64,000 bases of DNA from Thermohalobaculum sp039822785 (GTDB lineage: Bacteria; Pseudomonadota; Alphaproteobacteria; Rhodobacterales; Rhodobacteraceae), in assembly GCA_039822785.1 (NCBI GenBank), contig JBCBMO010000008.1, forward strand, positions 62,001 through 126,000, written 5' to 3'. Positions 1 through 7,858 of this stretch are shown in pieces (position 1 is the stretch's first letter; each line of letters starts with the position of its first letter). Under the pieces are notes generated by a model that did not search any database, was not told the DNA's origin, and saw only the letters and a program-made list of their open reading frames with translations. Position numbers and translations under genes: made by a program.

Positions 1-870
1 ACGGGTCCAAACATTCTCCAGCCCCTCCTCGCGGAGCATCGCCAGCGCTTCGGTCAGCGCGAAGATATGGCTGACGGGCGGCGTGCCAGCATAGCGCAGG
101 TAGTGCTTGCCCTCCTGGCTGCGCGCCGTCCAATCCCAATAGGCGGTGCGCAGATCGGCCTGTTGGTGCGCCTCCCAGGCCTTCTCCGATGCCCAGGCGA
201 ACGCCAGCCCCGGCGGTGTCATCAACCCCTTTTGGCTGCCCGCCACGGTGACATCGACGCCCCAGGCATCCATCTCGAACTCGATGCAGCCAAGACAGGC
301 GATGCAGTCCACCATGTAGAGCGCCGGATGACCGGCGGCGTCGATCGCCCCGCGGATCGCCGCGATATCGTTCCAGATCGAAGTGGCCGTATCGACCTGG
401 ACGATCAGGATCGCCTTGATCTCATGGTGCGGATCGGCGCGCAGACGCGTCTCGACCGATGCCGGATCGACGGCGCGACGGGGTGCTGCCTTCATGACCT
501 CGACGTCCAGACCGATCACCTGGCCGAACTCGCCCCAGCCAACGGCGAAGCGGCCGCTCTCCAGCACCAGAATCTTGTCGCCCTTCGACAGCGTATTGGT
601 CAGGGCCATCTCCCAGGCGCCGTGACCGTTGGAGATGGCGCTGAAGGTCCGGCCGGTCGTCCGCGCAATGCTGGGCAGCTCTGCGAAAATGGCCTCGGAC
701 ATCGTGACTAGGTCGCCCTCGTAGATGTTCGGCATCGCCCGGGCCATGGCCGCGAGCACCCGATCCGGCATGACCGAGGGTCCGGGGATCGACAGCGCGT
801 GGCGTCCCTGCGCAAGCCCCGGCGTCTGCTGTGCAATGCCTGCCGTCGTCTCGCTACCGATCCGGTTCAT
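1..870 (-). CDS. class V PLP-dependent aminotransferase (serine--glyoxylate / alanine--glyoxylate type), C-terminus cut by window
   Basis: An open frame of 290 codons runs from an ATG at 870 off the left edge of the window, so the C-terminal part is not visible. The N-terminus reads into the SIPGPSVMP segment typical of the serine-glyoxylate/alanine-glyoxylate aminotransferase group. The VDCIACLG segment (about residues 187-194) and GSQKGL (211-216) follow, with Lys214 the expected Schiff-base lysine for pyridoxal phosphate. The family transfers an amino group between serine or alanine and glyoxylate in the cytoplasm, for example in the serine cycle or photorespiration-type glyoxylate removal. 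It lies 100 bp downstream of the phosphatase gene on the same strand. Family is clear; exact donor and acceptor are inferred. Confidence 0.9.
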   Translation of the reverse strand, partial: MNRIGSETTAGIAQQTPGLAQGRHALSIPGPSVMPDRVLAAMARAMPNIYEGDLVTMSEAIFAELPSIARTTGRTFSAISNGHGAWEMALTNTLSKGDKILVLESGRFAVGWGEFGQVIGLDVEVMKAAPRRAVDPASVETRLRADPHHEIKAILIVQVDTATSIWNDIAAIRGAIDAAGHPALYMVDCIACLGCIEFEMDAWGVDVTVAGSQKGLMTPPGLAFAWASEKAWEAHQQADLRTAYWDWTARSQEGKHYLRYAGTPPVSHIFALTEALAMLREEGLENVWTR

Positions 871-970
871 GCGCCGCTCCATCAAATGACCAAACGTGAG
901 GATAAAGCCTGTCCCGCAGCGCACAATCGGATTGTCGTGCGGTGTTCCATCACGCCCTGTGATGAGGCGA

Positions 971-1831
971 TCACTCCCGGCGCAGGATCCCGTCGCCGAT
1001 CAGGCTGGCCAGGGTGGTCGGTCTGAACGCCGCCTTGATGGCGCCCGGGTCATACTCGGTGGCGACCCAGTCTCTGAAAGAGAGCCCTGCATGCCCGCCG
1101 GCGGCGCCATAGGCGTCGAAGAAGGCGTCGAGCACACCGGTCTTGGCCTGCCGGATGTGGCCGAAGCGCAGCGAAAGCTGCCGCTGCGCCTCGGCCAGGG
1201 GGCGCTCCTCGATCACCAGCAGCCAGAGCGCGGCCATGAACCCGGCCCGGTCGGCGCCGGACTTGCAATGAAACAGCACCGGCGTCTGCAGCTTCGGCAG
1301 CACGTCGATGATCTCCAACAGCTCGTCCCGCTCCGGCAGATCGCGCGAGCGCAGGATGATGGTGTGAAACGGCACCTCCGCCGCCATGCAGGCCTCGATC
1401 TCCAGCGGCAGCGAGCCGAAGGTCTGCCCGCCACGCAGCGAGACCACGGCGCGCCCGCCCTTGCGGAAGAAGGAGCGCAGGTGATGCGGGAGCGGTTGCG
1501 AACTGCGCCACATCCGCTCGGTCACCTGCCAGCGGTTGGGGTAGAAGAGCCGGAGGATGCCGTGATCCACGAACAGCATGTTGAGCCAGGCGCGCAGCCG
1601 GTCGCGTCCGCGGTCCAGCGGACGGCGCCAACGACGGATGCGGCGCAGCCGCTGCTCATGGCGCGCGCGATGCACGGGGTCGGCATAGCTTATGGGATGC
1701 TCGGCAAGCAAAGGGTCAGGACGCACCGGATAGGAGATCGGCAGGCTGTCGGGCCGCAGCACCGGCGGAGGATCGACGGCGGGGCGTTGGTGCGGCGCGG
1801 CGGCCTCCTCCTGATCCTCTTTCTCGGCCAT
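971..1831 (-). CDS. dual-specificity/tyrosine phosphatase-like protein
   Basis: This 286-residue protein carries the Cys-phosphatase P-loop HCKSGADR at residues 188-195, with Cys189 as expected nucleophile and Arg195 as phosphate binder. A LFVDHGILR..NRW segment before the catalytic domain is common in bacterial members of this group. The first ~80 residues are proline- and arginine-rich and may be an extension or an over-long start; the ATG at 1831 is the only ATG upstream of the conserved part apart from Met84, which would cut into it. Substrate (protein or phosphoinositide-like) cannot be told. It is divergent from fpr, with 313 bp between. Confidence 0.85.
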   Translation of the reverse strand: MAEKEDQEEAAAPHQRPAVDPPPVLRPDSLPISYPVRPDPLLAEHPISYADPVHRARHEQRLRRIRRWRRPLDRGRDRLRAWLNMLFVDHGILRLFYPNRWQVTERMWRSSQPLPHHLRSFFRKGGRAVVSLRGGQTFGSLPLEIEACMAAEVPFHTIILRSRDLPERDELLEIIDVLPKLQTPVLFHCKSGADRAGFMAALWLLVIEERPLAEAQRQLSLRFGHIRQAKTGVLDAFFDAYGAAGGHAGLSFRDWVATEYDPGAIKAAFRPTTLASLIGDGILRRE

Positions 1832-2144
1832 GGCCTCGCATCCTGGTTCCGGGGCCAGTTAAACGCTCTGTGTCGGCGCCACAACGGGCCGGCGGCTCTG
1901 GCCGAGCGGATGGCAAGACTGTGTTGCCCGGCGGTTGGCAACTGCGGGAAATCCCCACGGCGCCAGTGTCTTTTTTCAGTAAGGCCGGCTGACCGAGGTC
2001 AAATCACCTGTCGGCGAGTTGCGGTATCTGCGCCGATGACTTAGGTGCGCCGCAACCGAAGAGGCGTCGCGACGGCGCCGATTGCGCTGCCAGCGGGAGG
2101 GTCCCGCGAGCCGGCTGCACCCAGACGCGAAGGAGCCTTATCCC
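1832..2144. other. 313-bp divergent intergenic region between phosphatase and fpr
   Basis: No gene is supported here. The region must hold the promoters of both divergent genes. The only signal I can place firmly is the Shine-Dalgarno AAGGAG at 2129-2134, about 10 bases before the fpr ATG at 2145. No convincing sigma-70 boxes or operator were recognised. Confidence 0.4.
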
Positions 2145-2993
2145 ATGAGCGTGACCGATACCGCGCCCGCCGATCCCGCCCGCGCCATCACCGTTGCGGG
2201 CGTCGAGACCGGCTTCGACGTGCCCTCGGGCGTCTTCGCGGAGACCGTGAACGAGGTGAAGCACTACACTGATCGGCTGTTCAAGTTCCGCATCACGCGG
2301 CCGGCGAGCTTCCGCTTCCGCTCGGGCGAGTTCGTGATGATCGGTCTGCCGAACGCGGAGAAGCCGATCTACCGGGCCTATTCCATCGCCTCGCCGTCCT
2401 GGGACGAGGAGCTGGAGTTCTTCTCGATTAAGGTGCCGGACGGCCCGCTGACCGAGCATCTGCAGAAGATCGTCGCAGGCGACACGGTGCTGATGAAGAA
2501 AAAGCCCGTTGGCACCCTGGTGAACGACGCGCTGATCCCCGGCTCGCGGCTCTATCTGTTCTCCACCGGCACCGGGATCGCGCCCTTCGCCTCGATCATC
2601 CGCGACCCGGAGACCTATGAGAAGTTCGAGCAGGTCATCCTGTGCCACACCACGCGGGAGGTGGCGGAGCTCGAGTACGGCAAAGAGCTTGTCGCGCTGA
2701 CCAAGGACGATCCGCTGGTGGGCGAGGAGGCGACGGCTAAGCTGGCGCATTACGCTACGACGACCCGCGAGACGTCGGAGCGGATGGGCCGGATCACCGA
2801 CAACATCGAGAGCGGCAAGCTCTTCGCGGATCTCGGCGTCCCTCCGCTGGACCCCGCGATCGATCGGGGCATGATCTGCGGCTCGATGGACTTCCTCAAG
2901 GACCTCAAGGCCTTGCTCGAGGCACGCGGCCTGACCGAGGGCGCCAACTCCAAGCCTGCCGAATTCGTCGTCGAACGCGCCTTCGTCGACTGA
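2145..2993 (+). CDS. fpr: ferredoxin--NADP+ reductase, bacterial subclass I
   Basis: This 282-residue flavoenzyme moves electrons between NADPH and ferredoxin or flavodoxin in the cytoplasm. It shows the FAD-binding RAYSIASP motif, the NADP-binding STGTGIAPF motif and CGSMDF near the C-terminus, and ends in VVERAFVD, typical of alphaproteobacterial Fpr. The frame is open further upstream, but the ATG at 2145 with a good AAGGAG is the right start because conserved Fpr sequence follows it at the normal distance. In proteobacteria Fpr often takes part in oxidative-stress defence; no SoxR-type operator was recognised here. The EF-hand gene follows 76 bp downstream but is probably separate. Confidence 0.95.
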   Translation: MSVTDTAPADPARAITVAGVETGFDVPSGVFAETVNEVKHYTDRLFKFRITRPASFRFRSGEFVMIGLPNAEKPIYRAYSIASPSWDEELEFFSIKVPDGPLTEHLQKIVAGDTVLMKKKPVGTLVNDALIPGSRLYLFSTGTGIAPFASIIRDPETYEKFEQVILCHTTREVAELEYGKELVALTKDDPLVGEEATAKLAHYATTTRETSERMGRITDNIESGKLFADLGVPPLDPAIDRGMICGSMDFLKDLKALLEARGLTEGANSKPAEFVVERAFVD

Positions 2994-3069
2994 GGCCACG
3001 TGCCGGTGGTTGTGGTTGGACCTGCCCCGTTCTGCTAGCCTCAAGGCGTATCGCAGCACGGGGAATGTC

Positions 3070-4677
3070 ATGCGGTTGCTCCTGACGGCGAGCCTGTTGG
3101 CCCTTTCGGCAAGCCTGGCGCAGGCGCCCGTGCGCGCGCAGACACCCGATCCGGGCACGGCGTTGAACGCTGCGAGGATCAACGAGATCCTGGAGCAGAT
3201 GCCGCAGGGCGCGGCGCGGCTGTTTCGACGGGATGTCGCCCGCCACACCGAGGCGCTGACGCGCGAGATCTTCGCCGCCGACCCGAGCGGACAGGTGACG
3301 CAGCAGTCGGTTGCCGAACATCGACGGGTGCAGATCGCCAAGTCCCGGTCTGGGTTCTTGCGCAACCACCTCGCCCGCGACCTGAACGGCGATGGTGCCG
3401 TAACCGCGGAGGAAGCGGCCATCGCCACCCGGTCCGAGGGTGCGGAGGGCCGTGCCCGATCCTACACCGAGATGACGCGTGCCGACGCCGATGGCGACGG
3501 GACGGTAACCTTCGCGGAGGCCGTGGCCGACGCAGACGCCCAGATGCAAGACCGTCTTCAACGCGGCAACTTGGGCTTTGACTTGATGCTGCTCGACGCG
3601 GACGGCGACGGCGTGCTGACGGTGCCCGAGGCGACCGAGACGCTCGCCGCCATCGGGGCTCATGTCTCGGCCAACGGGCTGCCGCCGCATCTGACAGGGC
3701 GCTCGCCGGCGCGCGCCGGTGCTGCCGCCTGCCGGATCCCCGAGATCACCGGCGGCGTGGAGGTCGTCGTCCTCTCGGGCTATGAGGGCGGTGCCCTTTC
3801 GACGGTCGCCGTTGCGGGACCCGACCTGGAGAGCGAGGTGACCACGGTCGAGATCGCGGCGGGGACGGCGCCGCTCTACATCCTCACCGCCTCGCACACG
3901 CCCATGGTCTGGCGGCTCACCGGCGCGACCGACCGGGTTCGCCACTTCGTCGTCCAGGCCAGGGCTCGACAAGCGGGCGGGGTCCAGCCCGTGACCTATC
4001 CCGGGGCGGGGGTGACAGGCCTGCCGGCCGACCGGGTGACCTTCGTGCCCCAGGGCGCCTGTTTCGGCTATGTCTCCGCCCGCGGTGAGACCGAGCAGAA
4101 GCTGCAGCGCGCCCGCATCGGTCAGCGCATCCGCGCCAAAGTCGACCATTTCGCGGTGAACTACACCATGGGCACGGTGACCCTGCCGGAGGGGACATTC
4201 AGCACCGGCGAGCGTCGCCGCCCCGGTGTAACGATCAACGGCCAGCAGTTTGAGATGACGCCAGACGGCGGCCTGCGCCCGGTTGAGCCGCCCCTGTTGC
4301 CCGATGTTCGGAGCCGAGAGCGGCCCGATCCTGTTCAGCAGGTCCTGGCCAGCCTGTATCGCTTCCATCCGCTTGGTGTGATCGCCGTCGACCCGGCCGA
4401 GGTCGTCGCCCCGCATCCGGTCGATTTCTACGACGTGCTGCCGCAACAGGCAGGGCTGATGCAGCTCATCCAGCAAGAGAAGATCGAGCTGACGAGCGAT
4501 GGCTACTATCGGATCGTGGAACCGATCCCGCGGTTTCCGGCCGGACTGAACGGCTCGCATTCCGTCCGCTTTGTGCTGGCACCTGGGATCGAGATGCCGG
4601 GCGGCTCCCCCGGTCACTCCGCGGTGATCAGCGAGGAGACGGGCGCCTGTATCGGTGGCGCGCGCTGCCCGCGCTGA
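3070..4677 (+). CDS. secreted EF-hand (calcium-binding) protein, function unknown
   Basis: From the ATG at 3070 the product is 535 residues and starts with a Sec signal peptide of about 24 residues (basic start, leucine/alanine core, VRAQ cleavage-like end). The N-terminal third carries three EF-hand loops: DLNGDGAVTAEE, DADGDGTVTFAE and DADGDGVLTVPE. Each has Asp/Asn at loop positions 1, 3 and 5 and an acidic residue at position 12, so calcium binding is likely. The remaining ~330 residues match no family I recognise. An in-frame start at 3010 would place 20 extra residues before the signal peptide and is less likely. Expected location is periplasm or outside the cell. Confidence 0.8.
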   Translation: MRLLLTASLLALSASLAQAPVRAQTPDPGTALNAARINEILEQMPQGAARLFRRDVARHTEALTREIFAADPSGQVTQQSVAEHRRVQIAKSRSGFLRNHLARDLNGDGAVTAEEAAIATRSEGAEGRARSYTEMTRADADGDGTVTFAEAVADADAQMQDRLQRGNLGFDLMLLDADGDGVLTVPEATETLAAIGAHVSANGLPPHLTGRSPARAGAAACRIPEITGGVEVVVLSGYEGGALSTVAVAGPDLESEVTTVEIAAGTAPLYILTASHTPMVWRLTGATDRVRHFVVQARARQAGGVQPVTYPGAGVTGLPADRVTFVPQGACFGYVSARGETEQKLQRARIGQRIRAKVDHFAVNYTMGTVTLPEGTFSTGERRRPGVTINGQQFEMTPDGGLRPVEPPLLPDVRSRERPDPVQQVLASLYRFHPLGVIAVDPAEVVAPHPVDFYDVLPQQAGLMQLIQQEKIELTSDGYYRIVEPIPRFPAGLNGSHSVRFVLAPGIEMPGGSPGHSAVISEETGACIGGARCPR

Positions 4678-4693
4678 GGCGGCGGGGCTTCGC

Positions 4694-4951
4694 CTAGGAA
4701 ACCGTGGTGGGTCGCAGGCCACGTACGGTCGCGGACTGACCATCGGTCAGAACCGCGGCGACGGTGAGCGCCACAGTATCGGAGCTGTAGCCGGCCGAGC
4801 GGGTGAGCACCCTAGCGCCACAGAGGGTTCGGGCCTCGGCGTCGATCAAGCAGACGAGTGTCCCCTCCGCCAGGGCATCGTCGGCCTGCCCGGTCAGAGC
4901 AAAGGTGATTGTCGTGAACGCGGCTGCGTCGTCGTGCAACGGAATCAGCAT
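4694..4951 (-). CDS. small hypothetical protein (85 aa)
   Basis: An 85-residue frame begins at ATG 4951, with AAGGA about 8 bases upstream on the minus strand. It fills the otherwise empty 343-bp space between the EF-hand gene and the GNAT/nitrilase gene. Composition is normal for a soluble protein (two Cys, many Ala/Thr/Leu) rather than the Arg/Pro/Gly pattern of shadow frames in this DNA. No family is recognised. It would lie downstream of the GNAT/nitrilase gene on the same strand. Confidence 0.45.
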   Translation of the reverse strand: MLIPLHDDAAAFTTITFALTGQADDALAEGTLVCLIDAEARTLCGARVLTRSAGYSSDTVALTVAAVLTDGQSATVRGLRPTTVS

Positions 4952-5020
4952 GGCCCGTCCTTCGCCCCCTCGGATGCCAGAGGAATGCCCTATCGTCCTT
5001 GAGACAGGGTTAGCGCCGGC

Positions 5021-6655
5021 TCAGCCAGTCTCGGTCCAGACGGTTTTGTAGAGGTCGAAGCGGCGGTCGCGGAGGTTGCGGACCGCCCCCTCCGCCCGCG
5101 CCCAGGACAGGGTCGACAGGTCGACGTCGGCCACGGCGACCATCTCCACGTTCTCCGAACACTCCGCCGCGATGCCGTCGCGGGCGAACGGGAAGTCGCA
5201 GGGGGTGAAGATCGCGGACTGGGCGTATTGGATGTCCATGTTCTCCACGTCCGGCAGATGCCCGACATCGCCGGAGGTCACCACATAGGCCTGGTTTTCC
5301 ACCGCCCGCGCCTGGCAGCAGTACTTCACCCGCAGGTGCCCGTGCCGGGTATCGGTGCAATAGGGGACGAACAGGATCCGCGCACCCTGGTCGACCAGCC
5401 GGCGGGCAAGTTCAGGGAATTCGCTGTCGTAGCAGATCATCACGCCGATGGGCCCGCAGTCGGTCTCGATCGCGTTGATCTCCTCGCCACCCTTGATGTT
5501 CCACCAGCGCCGCTCGTCCGGGGTGGGGTGCAGCTTTTCCTGCGCATGGACCGAGCCGTCGCGCAGCGCGATATAGGCGACGTTCTGGATGTCCCCGTCT
5601 TCGGTCCGCGTCGGATGAGACCCGCCGATGACGTTGATGTTGTAGGCGATCGCCCAGGCCTTGAGCCGCTCCACGAACTCGGCGGTATAGGTGGAGAGCA
5701 CCTCGATGGCCTCATCCGCCGGCAGCTTCTTCTTCTCGGCCGAGAGCATCTGGAGGGTGAAGAGCTCGGGGAAGACGACGAAATCGCTCTCGTAGTCCGC
5801 GGCGGCGTCGATGAAATCTTCAACGCGTTCGTAGAACTCCTCCCGGCTCGCAAGCTCGCGGGCGGCGAACTGGACGGTGGTGATCCGCGCCATGTTGGGC
5901 TTTCGCCGGTGACGGGTCCGGGCGGCGTGGTCCGGGTCGTGGTAGGGGTTGCGCCAGACCATCAATGCCGCATGCCCCGCGGATTGCTTGTCATCGGCGT
6001 TGTAGCCGCGCAGGACCCGCACGGGCTCGAAGCCCCGGCGCAGGTGAAAGCTGGCGACCGGATCGCTGACGTCCTTGTCGATCACCGCCTGGAGGTAATC
6101 GGCGACATCCGGGTACTGTTTCCGGCGACGGGCATAACCGGGCAGGCGGCCGCCGAAGACAATCCCCTCCAGCCCCAGATCCTGGCAAAGCCGCTTGCGG
6201 GCTTCATAGAGCCGCTGGCCGATCTTGAGGCGCCGGTGGGTCGCGTCGACGCAGACCTCCATTCCGTAAAGCCACTGGCCGCCCGGGTCGTGGCGCGCGG
6301 CATGGCCGGCGCCGGTGATCGCGCTCCAGGTGTGGTCGGCCATGGCCAAGCGCTCGGAGATGATGAAGGTCGCGGCGTAGCCCACGACCTGGTCGTCGAA
6401 GGTCACGACGAACTGCCCCTCGGGGAAGCTGTTGATCTGCCCCCGGATCTGGCCTGGGGTATAGGGCGTCTCGCCGGGATAGGCGCGCGCCGTCAGGGCC
6501 GTGATGCCGGGGATGTCGGCGGAGACGGCGGTGCGGATCGCGATCTGCGCCTTGGTCAGGATGGTCCGCGCTGGCCCCTTGGCGGTCTGGGCGGGTAGGG
6601 CCATGTCCGTCTCGACCTCGGTCTCTGTGGCCGGACCCTCGTCGCGCTTGTCCAT
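5021..6655 (-). CDS. fused GNAT acetyltransferase / carbon-nitrogen hydrolase (nitrilase superfamily)
   Basis: A 544-residue two-domain protein. Residues ~38-235 form a GNAT-like N-acetyltransferase domain. Residues ~256-535 form a nitrilase-superfamily amidohydrolase domain with the full catalytic triad: Glu297 (in FPELF), Lys374 (in EKLHPT) and Cys408 (in MICYDSEFP). The open frame runs far upstream to 7465, but that part is antisense to the deacetylase gene; ATG 6655 is the first start after it, and a second ATG lies at codon 18. The gene is divergent from an acetylpolyamine deacetylase-like gene 126 bp away. Known homologues share the fused layout; the substrate is unknown, but an acetylated amine or amide fits both domains and the neighbour. 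Confidence 0.9.
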   Translation of the reverse strand: MDKRDEGPATETEVETDMALPAQTAKGPARTILTKAQIAIRTAVSADIPGITALTARAYPGETPYTPGQIRGQINSFPEGQFVVTFDDQVVGYAATFIISERLAMADHTWSAITGAGHAARHDPGGQWLYGMEVCVDATHRRLKIGQRLYEARKRLCQDLGLEGIVFGGRLPGYARRRKQYPDVADYLQAVIDKDVSDPVASFHLRRGFEPVRVLRGYNADDKQSAGHAALMVWRNPYHDPDHAARTRHRRKPNMARITTVQFAARELASREEFYERVEDFIDAAADYESDFVVFPELFTLQMLSAEKKKLPADEAIEVLSTYTAEFVERLKAWAIAYNINVIGGSHPTRTEDGDIQNVAYIALRDGSVHAQEKLHPTPDERRWWNIKGGEEINAIETDCGPIGVMICYDSEFPELARRLVDQGARILFVPYCTDTRHGHLRVKYCCQARAVENQAYVVTSGDVGHLPDVENMDIQYAQSAIFTPCDFPFARDGIAAECSENVEMVAVADVDLSTLSWARAEGAVRNLRDRRFDLYKTVWTETG

Positions 6656-6781
6656 GCCTGCTCTCCCCCTCCGCGGTCTCAGCGCGGTACATAGGGCATC
6701 GAAGGGCGAGAATCGATCCGCCCCACCGACTGCCCAGCCGACCCCTCCGGTCTCCCTCTTCGCCCCAGCAAAGGCCGGCGC

Positions 6782-7813
6782 ATGATCATCATCCATACCG
6801 ACCGCCACCGCCTGCGCGATGCAAAGACCGAGCTGCACGGCGGCCAGTTGGTGCGCCCCTTCGAATGCCCTGAGCGGGTGGATCATATCCTGGCGCGCAT
6901 CGCCGAGACCGGTCTTGGTGATCCGCAGGCGCCGGAGGAGCACTCCATGAGCCGCATCGCCGCCGTGCACGATGCGGATTATCTCGCCTTTCTTCAGCGT
7001 GCCTGGGGCGACTGGGTGGCGGCGGGCAATGCAGGGGAGGCGATGCCGACCGTCTGGCCCTCGCGCCGGATGCCGCGGACGGTGATCCCCAGCGATATCG
7101 AAGGGCAACTCGGCTGGTACGCCCTGGCCGGCGAGACCGCGATCAGCCCCGGCACCTGGGAGGCGGCGCGGGCCGCGGCCGACGTCGCGCTCACCGCGGC
7201 GGACCGGGTGGCGGGCGGGGCGCCCGGGGCCTTCGCCCTCTGCCGCCCGCCGGGTCACCACGCGGCGCAGGACATGTACGGCGGCTACTGTTTTCTCAAC
7301 AACGCCGCCATCGCCGCGCAGGCGCTGCGGGACAGCGGCGCCGAACGGGTCGCCGTGCTGGACGTCGATTTTCACCATGGTAATGGCACCCAGGCGATCT
7401 TCTATGACCGCCAGGATGTCTTCTTCGCCTCGCTCCACGGCGACCCGGCGGAGGCCTTTCCCCATTTCCTCGGCGGGGCTGAGGAGACGGGATGGGGTGC
7501 GGGCAAAGGGGCGAACGCCAACTTCCCGCTGCCCCGTGGAACCGGTTGGCCGGCCTGGTCAGCGGCGCTTGAGGCAGCCTTAGCGCGCATCGCAGGCCAT
7601 GGGGCGGAGGCGCTGGTCGTCTCCCTCGGGGTGGACACCTTCAAGGAGGACCCGATCAGTTTCTTCACCCTCGACAGCCCGGATTTCATCGCCATGGGGC
7701 GGGCGATCGCCGCGGCATCCCTGCCCACAGTCTTTGTCATGGAGGGCGGCTATGCGGTTGCGGAGATCGGCGTGAACACGGTCAACGTTCTCGCTGGCTT
7801 CGAAGGGGCGTGA
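6782..7813 (+). CDS. histone deacetylase-family protein, acetylpolyamine aminohydrolase-like
   Basis: A 343-residue zinc hydrolase of the arginase/deacetylase fold. The active-site set is complete: RPPGHH (His159, His160), DVDFHHG with likely zinc ligands Asp196 and His198, a third ligand Asp285 in GVDTF, and the transition-state tyrosine Tyr324 in EGGY. The length and N-terminal HTDRHRL..ELHGG segment fit bacterial acetylpolyamine amidohydrolases, which remove acetyl groups from acetylated polyamines in the cytoplasm. It is divergent from the GNAT/nitrilase gene. Substrate is inferred from family and neighbour. Confidence 0.92.
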   Translation: MIIIHTDRHRLRDAKTELHGGQLVRPFECPERVDHILARIAETGLGDPQAPEEHSMSRIAAVHDADYLAFLQRAWGDWVAAGNAGEAMPTVWPSRRMPRTVIPSDIEGQLGWYALAGETAISPGTWEAARAAADVALTAADRVAGGAPGAFALCRPPGHHAAQDMYGGYCFLNNAAIAAQALRDSGAERVAVLDVDFHHGNGTQAIFYDRQDVFFASLHGDPAEAFPHFLGGAEETGWGAGKGANANFPLPRGTGWPAWSAALEAALARIAGHGAEALVVSLGVDTFKEDPISFFTLDSPDFIAMGRAIAAASLPTVFVMEGGYAVAEIGVNTVNVLAGFEGA

Positions 7814-7858
7814 CGCGCTAGGCAGGCCGCGGTGCCGCAGGGTCCAGGGAGTGAGCGT

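Noticed and set aside
2905..4743. 612-residue antisense frame across the EF-hand gene
   Set aside because: The composition is that of a shadow frame and no conserved motif is present, while the sense frame has signal peptide and EF-hands.
6656..7465. 5' extension of the GNAT/nitrilase frame, giving 814 residues
   Set aside because: It lies antisense to the conserved deacetylase gene, has Arg/Gly/His-rich composition and no start signal; the family start at 6655 explains the gene.
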